64,000 nucleotides of DNA. Source: Thermoguttaceae bacterium. Lineage in GTDB: Bacteria > Planctomycetota > Planctomycetia > Pirellulales > Thermoguttaceae. Each line of letters opens with the position of its first letter. Within the stretch, counting starts at the first letter, position 1. The stretch is from the NCBI GenBank assembly GCA_017939795.1, contig JAGBAA010000062.1:1-64000 (forward strand). Reading direction: 5' to 3'. Below, one piece after another: positions 52,936-62,057 of this stretch. Below the pieces are notes generated by a model. That model did not search any database, had not been told where the DNA came from, and worked only from the letters and a program-made list of their open reading frames with translations. Made by a program: the position numbers and the translations under genes.

Positions 52936-55900
52936 TTATTTCAAGACCTCCCCCTCGGAAATTCCGTCTTCCATCAAATGCCGGACCGAATTCTGAGCAC
53001 AGAGCCAGAAAAGTGCCGGACGGACAAAAAATTCCATGAGCGTTGAGGTCACGAGTCCGCCCACGACGACCGTCGCGATCGGATAGAGGATCTCCCGACC
53101 GGGCGTTTCCGGCGAAAGCGTCAGTGGGATGAGTCCCAGAGCGGAGGTCAATGCCGTCATGAGGACCGGCGCAACGCGGTCTTTCCCCGCTTTCAGGAGC
53201 AGCTCGCGCGAAAATGTCATTCCCTCAAAACGCATGAGGTGGAAGTAGTGGTCGATCAGCAGGATCCCGTTTCGCGATGCGATCCCGCACAGTGAGATCA
53301 TGCCGACAAGGTTCGGGATCGACCGATCCTGCCCGGTCAGCATCATCGCAATGACGGCACCAACGAGCGCCATGGGAAGCGATGACATGATCTGCAGCGC
53401 GATGTTCGCGGAGTGGAACATTCGGTAGAGGACCAGAAAAATCATCCCCAGCGAAAAGACCGAAAGCAGAAGCAGACGGCGCGTCGATTCCTGCTCGCTC
53501 TGGAAAAGTCCGGTCAGCTCCACAGAAACGTCTCCGGCGGTCAGCTCGCCCCAATGCGGTTCCAGTGCCGCCTCAATGTCGTTTTTGATGTCGACGGCTC
53601 CCCGGTCTCGCGGACTTGCCTGAACGGTGATCTGCGCCCGGCACGCTTCATGATTGATGCTCGCCGGCCCTTTCGCCTCCGCGATCTGCGCCACTTCACA
53701 AAGCGGGATCGATCCTCCGGAAGGAAGCTGGATCGGAAGCTGACGGAGCGACTCAACATCCTCGCGGTATGTTTCAGCGAGACGGAGCAGAATATCGAAT
53801 TTCTTCTCGCCGTCAAGGATCTGGGACGCCTCCGCGCCCTGCATCGCGATCTCCACCGTCCTGTTCACCGCGTCCGGAGTCAAGCCATAAACCGCCAATG
53901 CATCCCGATCCAGCGTGATCTGGAGCTGCGGAATGTCGATCTGGACCGGATCGATGCGGACTGAACCGATCCCCGGGATCCCGGAAATGAGCGACTGGAT
54001 CCGATTCGCCCTCTGACGCAGCGTCTGCATCTCGGAGCCTCGGATCTTCACGGCGATCGTGGAACTGCTTCCCGTCCGCAAATGCGAGATCGCATGCTGA
54101 AGCGGCTGATCGTAGAAACTCACGGCACCCGGCGTGTCGGCCTGCGTCAGGATCCGGTCAATGTCGTTGAAGATCTCGTCGATGCCGCGGTCCGAATTCA
54201 GATCCAGCGTACAGAGCATCTCCGACTGGTTCACCGGAACCGCGTGTTCATCCAGTTCTGCACGTCCCGTTTTCCGAACGACCGAAAGGACTCCCTCGAT
54301 CTGAAAAAGCCTCGCCGCGATCGCGTCGCCGTACGCTTCGCTCGTTTCCAGTGATTTCCCCGGCGCAAGCGTCACGTTCACCTGCGGGGCACCTTCATTG
54401 AACGGAGGGACAAAGTCACGCTCCATCTGCAGGAAGACCCATCCGAAAAAAAGGACCGACGCAAACGCAAGCGTCAGGATCAGCTTCGGAAATGCGAGAC
54501 TCACGCGGATCGCGCCCCCCGCAAAGAATTGCGCCAAGCGGAGGATCAGCCCTTCTTTTTCGCTGCTTTTTCGCGCACTGGAAGGAAGAAGGAAGAACGC
54601 AAGCACCGGCGTCAGCGTCAGCGAAACGGCCAGCGATGAAAGGATCGAAACGACATACGCCATTCCGAGCGGCGAAAAGAGCCGGCCTTCCATCCCCGGA
54701 AGGAAAAAGATCGGGAAAAAGACCAGCACGACGATCATGGTACCGTAAACGATGGAGTTTCGGATCTCCGCGCTTGCATCGTAAACGACCCGGATCGCGC
54801 TTTTCTGTTCCGCTTCCGGAAGACGAAAATTCTCGCGCAGACGGCGGAAAATGTTTTCGACGTCCACGATGGCATCGTCGACCAGTTCCCCGATCGCGAC
54901 CGCAAGACCGCCAAGCGTCATCGTATTGATCGAGAGTCCGAACCACGCAAAGACCAGACACGCGATCAGGACAGAAAGCGGCATCGCCAGGATCGTGATG
55001 AACGTGACGCGCAGATTCATCAGGAAGAGTGCCAGGATCACGAGTACCAGAAGCGCACCGACCCATAGGGCTTCCAAAACGTTCTGAAACGCCAGGTTGA
55101 TGAACGTCTGCTGCTGGTAAAGCGGCGCGATACGGATCCCGGGATACTTCAGCTGGAGCGTTTTTTCGATCAGCTGCGCTTTTTCAAGGATCCGGCCGGA
55201 AAGTTCCCGCGTGTCGGCACCAAGCTGTTTTTCTACCGTCAGGACGACCGCTGGACCGGAGAAAACGGATCCATCATCCCGACGCACATACGCTCCGGCA
55301 GAACCGACCTTCACGGCCGGCGCACACCGGACTTCCGCGACCTGAGAGAGCAAAAGCGGCGGGTCCGTTTCCGAACTCACGACCAGTTTCCGCAGAGCCT
55401 CAAGTTTCTTTTCATCGTCCGGATTATCCACCCGGCCGAGAGAGCGAACGAGGATCTGATCCGGTCCCTGCCGCGTCAGAAATCCGCCCGTCACGTTCCG
55501 GTTGCTCTCGGAGATCGCCGTTTCCAGCATCTCCAGAGTCACGCCGTAGCGCTTCATCGCATCCGGATCCGCCTGGATCTGAAACTGCTTCACGTCGCCG
55601 CCGATGACGAGGATCTCCGCGATTCCGGGCAGTTCCAGAAGCTGTTTCCGGATCGTCCAGTCGCCGATCGTGCGGAGTTCCATCGGGTCCATCTTGCCCG
55701 ACTCATCCCAGAGCGTCAGGAACATCAGCTGCGCGAGCATCGATGTCGCCGGAGTCATGCGCGGAGCCGCACCTTCCGGAAGGATCTCCGAAGCAAGCTG
55801 GATACGCTCATCGACGATCTGGCGGCAATCCAGCGGCTCCACATGCCAGTCAAACTCGATGATGATGACCGAAAGCCCCGTGGAAGAGGAGCTTCGGATC

Positions 55901-56142
55901 GTCTGAATGTCGCGCGCACCGTTCAGGTACGTTTCCAGCGGAATGGTGATCTGCGTCTCGACCTCCTCCGGAGCCATGCCGGGGCACTCCGTCATGATGG
56001 TGACTCGCGGCCTACTGATGTCCGGAATGACCTCGATCGGGAGTTTCATCGACTGAAGCGTCCCGTAAATGAACAGACCAACGGCCGCGATCAGAATGAT
56101 GAGCCGATTATTGAGCGAAAAACGAATGAATGCATTGAACAT
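52936..56142 (-). CDS. Heavy-metal RND efflux pump, CusA/CzcA family
   Basis: The inner-membrane, proton-driven pump of a tripartite efflux system that exports metal ions through the adaptor and outer-membrane factor encoded upstream. The 1068-residue protein has the RND plan of 12 helices and two large periplasmic loops. HME-class marks: the N-terminal NRLIILIAAVGLFIYG helix, PIEVIPDISRPRVTI, and the proton-relay helix AIGELVDDAIVDVENIFRRL (near residue 410). This motif differs from the DFGxxVDGA of Zn/Co/Cd pumps and is nearer to CusA-like or unassigned HME groups, so the metal is uncertain. The start at 56142 is chosen because the frame upstream lies in the adaptor gene. A 22-base gap separates it from the adaptor. 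Confidence 0.93.
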   Translation of the reverse strand: MFNAFIRFSLNNRLIILIAAVGLFIYGTLQSMKLPIEVIPDISRPRVTIMTECPGMAPEEVETQITIPLETYLNGARDIQTIRSSSSTGLSVIIIEFDWHVEPLDCRQIVDERIQLASEILPEGAAPRMTPATSMLAQLMFLTLWDESGKMDPMELRTIGDWTIRKQLLELPGIAEILVIGGDVKQFQIQADPDAMKRYGVTLEMLETAISESNRNVTGGFLTRQGPDQILVRSLGRVDNPDDEKKLEALRKLVVSSETDPPLLLSQVAEVRCAPAVKVGSAGAYVRRDDGSVFSGPAVVLTVEKQLGADTRELSGRILEKAQLIEKTLQLKYPGIRIAPLYQQQTFINLAFQNVLEALWVGALLVLVILALFLMNLRVTFITILAMPLSVLIACLVFAWFGLSINTMTLGGLAVAIGELVDDAIVDVENIFRRLRENFRLPEAEQKSAIRVVYDASAEIRNSIVYGTMIVVLVFFPIFFLPGMEGRLFSPLGMAYVVSILSSLAVSLTLTPVLAFFLLPSSARKSSEKEGLILRLAQFFAGGAIRVSLAFPKLILTLAFASVLFFGWVFLQMERDFVPPFNEGAPQVNVTLAPGKSLETSEAYGDAIAARLFQIEGVLSVVRKTGRAELDEHAVPVNQSEMLCTLDLNSDRGIDEIFNDIDRILTQADTPGAVSFYDQPLQHAISHLRTGSSSTIAVKIRGSEMQTLRQRANRIQSLISGIPGIGSVRIDPVQIDIPQLQITLDRDALAVYGLTPDAVNRTVEIAMQGAEASQILDGEKKFDILLRLAETYREDVESLRQLPIQLPSGGSIPLCEVAQIAEAKGPASINHEACRAQITVQASPRDRGAVDIKNDIEAALEPHWGELTAGDVSVELTGLFQSEQESTRRLLLLSVFSLGMIFLVLYRMFHSANIALQIMSSLPMALVGAVIAMMLTGQDRSIPNLVGMISLCGIASRNGILLIDHYFHLMRFEGMTFSRELLLKAGKDRVAPVLMTALTSALGLIPLTLSPETPGREILYPIATVVVGGLVTSTLMEFFVRPALFWLCAQNSVRHLMEDGISEGEVLK

Positions 56143-56164
56143 TTTCCCTTTTCCCTCCTTCCGC

Positions 56165-57607
56165 TCAGTGATTGTGCCCGGCGTGCGGATCGATCGCGGC
56201 TCCGCTTCCATTCTGGGCATTCAGAGCATCCTGAATGAAAGAGGCTCCATTCGCAGCGATCCGGATCCCGGCTTTCACCGTGCCGTCATTCGCCAGGACC
56301 GCGTGTTCCCGAGTACGGAAAAGAAGATGAACGGGCGTCTGCTTCCAGATCTTCCCGCCGCAGGAAGTCTCTTCCGTCAGCTCAAAAACGAATGTCTCAT
56401 GGACATTCCGCGCGACCGCTCCAGCCGGAACGACGAAAACGTTTTCGACCGTCTCATACGCGATCTCCATCTGGCACCGCTGTCCCGGTTTGTAGAGCCA
56501 ATGCACGTAAAGCGGCGGATGATCTTCCGTATGCGGTTTCGGTTCTGCGCCGTCCAGTACGACGTTCCGGAAATCTGCGAAGCACGAAAGCGTCCGATCC
56601 TGCTCATCGATCCGGCTTTCGACCATTCGAAGACGCAGATTTTCAAGCGGAGCCTTTCCATTTCCCTCAAACGTCACGCGAACGGGCGTTTCGGGATCCT
56701 TCAGGGCCTTCAGAAGGATCCCCTCATTGATCGCGAATGCGTCACCGCGGACCGTCAGCTCGCACAGATCGCACAGGTCGCAGAGCGTTTCTCCAACGCT
56801 GACGCTCTGCCCGACTTTTACATAAAGCGTCTCAAAAACGACAAAAACCTTGACCTCGCCCGGATTCTGATCCGAAACGATCCCTTCATGACTCACCGCC
56901 GGCACACAGACCGTCATGGCGTGCGTCAACGGTTTCCGCTCCGACTCGACCCGCTGAAGGACTTCTTCCGGAAGGCCGAGAACGCGAATGGCGTTTTTCT
57001 GATCCCGAATGTCGATGAGCGTCTCCTTCAGGCGCACATCAAGCTCCCTTCGCCGCTGCGGAGCCAGCCCGCTGAGATTCTCGTCGATATCGGCGATCTC
57101 CCGTTCCAGAAACTCTTTCGTTTCAAGCAGTTTCAGCAGGGCCGTCTGCGCGTCCATCATTTCCGGCAGGGAAAGCGTTACGTCAAAAAGTGCGGCACCG
57201 GGATGGACTGCTTCGCCCGGTTCATGGTAGATCTTCGTGATGATCCCCGCATACGGAGCCGGAACTTTCGACATCGTGCGTCCCTCAAACTCCTGAATGA
57301 TGGCCGGGATCGAGTGTTTTTTCACAAACTGGCTGACCTCAAGCGTCACGGTAGAATCCGTACCATCCAGCCCGATATTCCGCAGAGCATTCGGAGTAAG
57401 CGCGACTTCCGTTCCCATGCCGTGCGCATGGTCGTGCGCATGGTCGTGCGAATCACCGTGCACATGGTCATGGTCATGCTGGCAGTTTTCTGAATGAACA
57501 TGTCCACTGCTGGAAGCTCCGTCTCCAGGAGCGATCCAGGCCCAAAGACAAACTCCGGCGAGAGTCAGTCCAAGTATGATGGAAATGACGGCATCGATTT
57601 TCTTCAT
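56165..57607 (-). CDS. Periplasmic adaptor (membrane fusion) subunit with His-rich N-terminus
   Basis: A 480-residue CusB/CzcB-type adaptor linking the RND pump and the outer-membrane factor. It begins with a membrane anchor (AVISIILGLTLAGVCLWAWIA), then a His/Asp-rich stretch at about 28-65 (HDHDHVHGDSHDHAHDH) likely to bind metal, then the lipoyl/barrel parts (VPAPYAGIITKIYHEPGEAVHPG), a helical hairpin around 135-190 and a beta-barrel end (VENVFVVPAGAVARN). A second His site closes the protein (DPHAGHNH). The ATG at 57607 gives a sensible anchor; the ribosome binding site is weak. Residues upstream in the frame lack family character. Confidence 0.85.
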   Translation of the reverse strand: MKKIDAVISIILGLTLAGVCLWAWIAPGDGASSSGHVHSENCQHDHDHVHGDSHDHAHDHAHGMGTEVALTPNALRNIGLDGTDSTVTLEVSQFVKKHSIPAIIQEFEGRTMSKVPAPYAGIITKIYHEPGEAVHPGAALFDVTLSLPEMMDAQTALLKLLETKEFLEREIADIDENLSGLAPQRRRELDVRLKETLIDIRDQKNAIRVLGLPEEVLQRVESERKPLTHAMTVCVPAVSHEGIVSDQNPGEVKVFVVFETLYVKVGQSVSVGETLCDLCDLCELTVRGDAFAINEGILLKALKDPETPVRVTFEGNGKAPLENLRLRMVESRIDEQDRTLSCFADFRNVVLDGAEPKPHTEDHPPLYVHWLYKPGQRCQMEIAYETVENVFVVPAGAVARNVHETFVFELTEETSCGGKIWKQTPVHLLFRTREHAVLANDGTVKAGIRIAANGASFIQDALNAQNGSGAAIDPHAGHNH

Positions 57608-57834
57608 TTTGGTTTTCTTTCTGCGGTTAGCGAAAACAAAATTCATGCGCACCGGGTCGAAGCACGCACAAACGAAGGCATTCCGAAACGAACGGCAAAG
57701 GGGGAGACTCACCATAAACGGAGGTCGTTTGCTTCAAAATACCGGTCAAATACAGTATCCGGCAGTTCCCGCACCACAGCAGGAAACTGCGATCTATTCC
57801 CAATCAGCATTGGGCCGTGCCCGGTTCTTCAGAG

Positions 57835-58371
57835 TTAATTCAACAGAGAGTTTTTTAAAAGATAGAGACGGAGTTTCCCTCCAGAATTCCAAATTTTATC
57901 GTTTAAGCAGCGAATGGATGCGGTTTCCCTCCGCCTTAAAAAGGAGGATCTCTCAGTGAAAGGAAAAACGATACAAACCGAGGCCAACAGGACCAGCAGA
58001 CTGAAAAAATAGTTCGTCAGGGACTCATTTCCAAGAAAATCCGCAAAGACTGTCGGCACACATGGATCGGCCGTTCCATGGAAACAGCAAAAACAGAAAA
58101 CAGCAGACAGAGGCACCGCTGTCTCCTGCAGTATATGTTCACCTGCATCCGAAGCAGTATGCGCACAGGCACATTTTTTCCGGCAGGAAATGGAATCTGA
58201 AGAAACCTTCTCCGACGAATCTGCCGAAACTGTACGAGACGGCTCCGGTTCACCGCACCCGAACTCACCAGGAACAAGAAAATGATGGTGCGCGGTACAG
58301 TAGAGCGGGCTCAGTACTGGGCCGGCCAGCATCATGACACACAGCACGATATTCAAAAAAATGAAATTCAT
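57835..58371 (-). CDS. Small Cys/His-rich membrane protein in the metal-efflux operon
   Basis: A 178-residue protein I do not recognise. It begins with a signal-like helix (FLNIVLCVMMLAGPVLS), followed by CTAHHHF, then a cysteine-rich stretch (SCRKKCACAHTASD, later FCFCCFHGTADPC), one more membrane helix (FFSLLVLLASVCIVFPF) and a basic tail. The position between the outer-membrane factor and adaptor genes, on the same strand, and the soft-metal ligand content suggest metal sensing or delivery. There is no clear ribosome binding site, and the start could be one of several ATGs (58371 chosen as it gives a signal sequence). The 227-base gap to the adaptor gene holds nothing I can name. Confidence 0.55.
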   Translation of the reverse strand: MNFIFLNIVLCVMMLAGPVLSPLYCTAHHHFLVPGEFGCGEPEPSRTVSADSSEKVSSDSISCRKKCACAHTASDAGEHILQETAVPLSAVFCFCCFHGTADPCVPTVFADFLGNESLTNYFFSLLVLLASVCIVFPFTERSSFLRRRETASIRCLNDKIWNSGGKLRLYLLKNSLLN

Positions 58372-58615
58372 TTTCGCTTGCGTTCTTCCTCGATCCCGTT
58401 TTCCATACACGCAAACGGTCAAAAACCATCCGCATTCTGCAATGATTTCCATTTTAGCAAAATTTCGCATTTTCGCAAGAGGGAAGAGCAAAAGAAATGA
58501 AAAAATTTTCAGGATTTCATCCTCTCCGTGTCGGAAATGGGAGATCCATGCCGGGGAGAAGACATGGGGGATATTTTCCGATCACAGAACGTTTCAGCCC
58601 GAAATTTTCATTCAC

Positions 58616-59977
58616 TCACATCGAAGCATCATCCAGACCTCCGGAAAGCAGTTTGCCTTCCAGAAGTGTAAGACTCTTCCAGTACTCACACAACGCATCG
58701 TAGTACTCAATGCTCGTTTCGCGATATACCCTCTGTGCGTGGACCAGATCGAGCATACTCGATTCCTGGTTCTCGTAAGCGACTGTCGCCAGCTTCAGCA
58801 TTTCCTCCGCTTCGGGCAGGAGCGACGTGCGGTAAAGTTCCAGATTCCTGTCCGCGTTCGTGTATCCTGCATAAACATCCGCAAGACGGTGACGAATACC
58901 GAGCGAGACCCGTTCCAGTTCCTTCTGCGCCTGGATCGCTTCACTTCGGGCGGCTGAAATGTTGCCCTGATTCCGATCGCGGATACGAAGCGGAACGCTC
59001 AGAGAAACGGTCCCGACCATCATGTCTTCGCCGGTGCTGTACGCCAACTCGCCGCCAACGCGGACGTTCGTGCTGTCGAGCGAACACTCATGAGCGATCT
59101 TTTTCTCCGCTTCCAGCACTTTCGCCTGAGCACGTGCGATCTCCGGGCTTGAGTGCTGGAGCGTCTGTACATAGTGTTCCCAGGTCTTCTTTTCCGGAAT
59201 TTCTTCCAGAGCCGCTTCCACAACACAGGGTCCCATATCCGGGATACCCGCCAGTGCGGCAAGACGCTTCCACGCAGCATCCAGTTCCGTCTGCACATCC
59301 AGATACGCCTGCTCGGACTTTCTTGCCTGGATCCGAACATTCACCAGATCCAGACGCGACGCGTTCTGATTGTCGAAGCTGACCTGGATCCGTTCCGCAA
59401 GTTTCGCGTCATTTTCGCTGATCTCGCGCAGATGGACCAGTTTATTCTGGATCGCAAGGTACTCATAAACAGCCACACGCACATCCGTCAGAACACGGAA
59501 TTTCGCGATTTCCAACTCCTGCCGGACCGTTTCGATCTGCTGGCTCACGTACGCCTGCGCATGGTAGAGCTGACTGCCGCCAAGAATCTCCTGAGAGAAT
59601 TCCAAAACCTGATTGCCGCCCGGGGCATCTTCATTGAATTCTTCCCATTTATATCCGATCTCCGGATTCGGGCCAAGTCCCGCCTGCTGCCAGCGGCCAT
59701 TCAACGCACAGATCTTCTGCTCGTTTGCCTGGATCGCCGGGTGATTTGCGAGAGCCATTTCATCCAGCGCCGCAAGCGAAAGCGTCCTTCCGCCCTGCAT
59801 ATCCGCCACCAGTGCATCAGACGCAGCTGCCGCAGGAGTACCGGCGGTACTGATTTCAGCCCGAACCGCTGAATAAAGAGGCTCCGAAAATAAAAAAGCG
59901 GATGCAAGAACCAGCCCCGTACCCAACACAAAAGTACGGCACAGTTTCTCTCGCCGCAAAAAACGAATCTCCATCAT
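58616..59977 (-). CDS. Outer-membrane efflux protein (TolC/CusC family)
   Basis: The outer-membrane channel of the efflux system. The 453-residue protein has a signal sequence (VLGTGLVLASAFLFSEPLYSA), then two TolC-type repeats of long helices: LSLAALDEMALANHPAIQANEQKI and, in the second half, SSPEIARAQAKVLEAEKKI. GLGPNPEIGYKWEE and VSLSVPLRIRDRNQGNISAARSEA are typical of metal-type OMFs. GGGAGG lies six bases before the first ATG (59977) of an ATG-ATG pair. It is the first gene of the operon; the three other genes follow on the same strand. Confidence 0.9.
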   Translation of the reverse strand: MMEIRFLRREKLCRTFVLGTGLVLASAFLFSEPLYSAVRAEISTAGTPAAAASDALVADMQGGRTLSLAALDEMALANHPAIQANEQKICALNGRWQQAGLGPNPEIGYKWEEFNEDAPGGNQVLEFSQEILGGSQLYHAQAYVSQQIETVRQELEIAKFRVLTDVRVAVYEYLAIQNKLVHLREISENDAKLAERIQVSFDNQNASRLDLVNVRIQARKSEQAYLDVQTELDAAWKRLAALAGIPDMGPCVVEAALEEIPEKKTWEHYVQTLQHSSPEIARAQAKVLEAEKKIAHECSLDSTNVRVGGELAYSTGEDMMVGTVSLSVPLRIRDRNQGNISAARSEAIQAQKELERVSLGIRHRLADVYAGYTNADRNLELYRTSLLPEAEEMLKLATVAYENQESSMLDLVHAQRVYRETSIEYYDALCEYWKSLTLLEGKLLSGGLDDASM

Positions 59978-60361
59978 GAAAAACCTCCCTGCCCTTCATG
60001 AATCTGAAAATTAAAAGACTTCTGATCAGTATGTTTTCTTTCACTATCGGAGTAAACGGAAGTTCAACTTAAGCTCAAAATCCTCACGACCGCAAAAATC
60101 CCTACATTCCGCACATCCAAAACATTCTGCCGTTTCCAAAGCCGGCAGATCCACAGAAAAATGGAAAACGAAACCATCCGAAGAGGCCTGACACAGAGAA
60201 CGGATCCAGCTTGCTCACCCCGGGGAAACACGTTCCGGACCAAACCGGCCGTCCGAAAAACATTCCAGCCATTAAATGGAAAAGGCCGCAGGGATCTTCT
60301 CCATTCCCTCCTGTTTCGCTTCCAATTTGAAATTAATCCAGAAAAACGGGGTTCTCCCCGC

Positions 60362-60389
60362 TTGCATTAAATTGAAAAAAGAGTAAAAT
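60362..60389 (+). promoter_or_regulatory. Sigma-70-type promoter of gltX
   Basis: TTGCAT (60362-60367), a 16-base spacer and TAAAAT (60384-60389), 69 bases before the gltX start. The remaining intergenic stretch 59978-60361, upstream of this promoter and of the divergent efflux operon, has no gene. Confidence 0.65.
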
Positions 60390-60458
60390 AGAATAGAATC
60401 CATTTTTTAGTTCATTTAAAAAAACCAACGAAACAGTTTACGAAACGGAATCCCAAAC

Positions 60459-61928
60459 ATGAGTGAAGTCAAGACCCGCTTTGCCCCATCTCCGACAGGC
60501 TATATGCACATTGGAAACCTCCGCACGGCACTTTATGCATACCTGACGGCGAAAAGCATGGATGGAAAGTTCATCCTTCGCATCGAAGACACGGACCAGG
60601 ACCGCAAGGTGGATGGCGCGATCCAGGTCATTTACGACACGCTGGCCATTGCGGGTCTGCACAATGACGAAGGCCCCGACTGCGGTGGTCCGGCAGCTCC
60701 GTATGTACAGTCCGAACGTCTGCCGATCTACCGCGAGTATGCGCAGAAACTCGTGGAGCAGGGAGACGCCTACTATTGCTTCTGCACGAAAGAACGGCTT
60801 GCGGAACTCCATGAGGCGCAGCAGGCTCCGGATTTCAAGGGCCGCCATGGATACGACGGTCACTGCCGTGACCTTCCGAAAGAAGAAGTGGACGCGCTCC
60901 TTGCTGCCGGCACCCCATACGTCATTCGTCAGAAGGCTCCGCAGGCCGGGACGACGGCGTATCGCGACGTCGTGTTCGGCGAAGTCTCCGTGAACAACTC
61001 GGAACTTCAGGACATCGTGCTCATTAAGGCGGACGGATTCCCGACGTACAATTTCGCGCACGTGGTGGACGACCATCTCATGGGCGTGACGCACGTGACC
61101 CGCGGAAGCGAATACGTGGCGCAAACGCCGTCCTATATCCTGATCTACCGTGCGTTCGGGTGGGAGCATCCGACGTACATCCACCTCCCGCTGATCATGG
61201 GAAAAGATGCGGAAGGGAACGTTGCGAAACTCTCGAAACGCCACGGTTCCGTCAGTTTCCAGGACATGATCGCGGACGGATATTTGCCTGAGGCCATCAT
61301 CAACTACATCGCGCTTTTAGGGTGGAATCCGAAGACGGACGAGGAAATGTTCACGCTCGCAGAGCTGGAAAAGCGTTTCACGCCGGATGCGATCAACAAA
61401 TCGCCCGCAATTTTCGACTACGAAAAGCTCCTCTGGTTCAACGGCCAGTATATCCGGAAACTCTCGCCGGAAGCGTTCCTTGAAAAGGCGCTCCCGTTCA
61501 TTCGCGAGGCGGTGAAGAACGAAGCGTACGATGCGGGCAAGATCGCGGCACTGCTCCAGCAGCGTCTTGAGAAAATGACGCAGATCCCGGCGCAGCTCAC
61601 GTTCTTCGATGCGATGCCGGAATTTGAGGACGAGCTGTACGTGAACAAGAAAAGCAAATCCACGCTGGAAACGGCTCCGGCCGCGCTTGCGAAGGGGATC
61701 GAGGTGCTGGAAGGTGTGGAAGATTGGACGAACGAGAAGCTCTACTATGCGCTGAAAGAAGCCGCTGACGAACTCGGTTTCAAAGCGAACGCCGTCATGT
61801 GGGCGGTACGCATCGCGGTGACGGGCACGATGGTGACTCCGGGTGGCGCGACGGACATTCTGGAGATCCTCGGCAAAGAAGAATCTCTCACTCGCATGAA
61901 GAAGGCGGCGGCACGCTTTGCTGCCTGA
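60459..61928 (+). CDS. gltX: Glutamyl-tRNA synthetase
   Basis: A class I aminoacyl-tRNA synthetase that charges tRNA-Glu (and in organisms without GlnRS also tRNA-Gln). The 489-residue protein has the HIGH motif as HIGN in RFAPSPTGYMHIGNLRTALY, the IEDTDQDR segment, and the KMSKS-equivalent KLSKRHG near residue 261. The anticodon-binding half with LLGWNPKTDEEMFTLAELEKRF is complete. Its length is normal. AAACGGAATCCCAAACATG gives a weak ribosome binding site. It is followed by gnd after 129 bases. Confidence 0.97.
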   Translation: MSEVKTRFAPSPTGYMHIGNLRTALYAYLTAKSMDGKFILRIEDTDQDRKVDGAIQVIYDTLAIAGLHNDEGPDCGGPAAPYVQSERLPIYREYAQKLVEQGDAYYCFCTKERLAELHEAQQAPDFKGRHGYDGHCRDLPKEEVDALLAAGTPYVIRQKAPQAGTTAYRDVVFGEVSVNNSELQDIVLIKADGFPTYNFAHVVDDHLMGVTHVTRGSEYVAQTPSYILIYRAFGWEHPTYIHLPLIMGKDAEGNVAKLSKRHGSVSFQDMIADGYLPEAIINYIALLGWNPKTDEEMFTLAELEKRFTPDAINKSPAIFDYEKLLWFNGQYIRKLSPEAFLEKALPFIREAVKNEAYDAGKIAALLQQRLEKMTQIPAQLTFFDAMPEFEDELYVNKKSKSTLETAPAALAKGIEVLEGVEDWTNEKLYYALKEAADELGFKANAVMWAVRIAVTGTMVTPGGATDILEILGKEESLTRMKKAAARFAA

Positions 61929-62057
61929 AAATGCGGGCTAAAATGAAGACTGACGCTGAAAAAACGCACGCCGGCCTTCAACGCAGACAGGATCCACATT
62001 TTATTTGACCTGAAATTTTATTTTAAATTCAAATCCAACCAGAAAAGGAAGCACAAA

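Noticed and set aside
52500-53039. Plus-strand frame of 179 codons rich in Ser/Thr/Glu between truA and the RND gene
   Set aside because: It runs through the terminator hairpin and into the RND gene on the other strand, and its start consists of short GC-rich direct repeats.
60030-60075. A MerR-type metal operator upstream of the efflux operon
   Set aside because: TTGAAC followed by TTCCGTTTACTCCGATAGT looks a little like a long-spacer MerR promoter on the minus strand, but there is no true dyad and no good -10 box, so it is not claimed.
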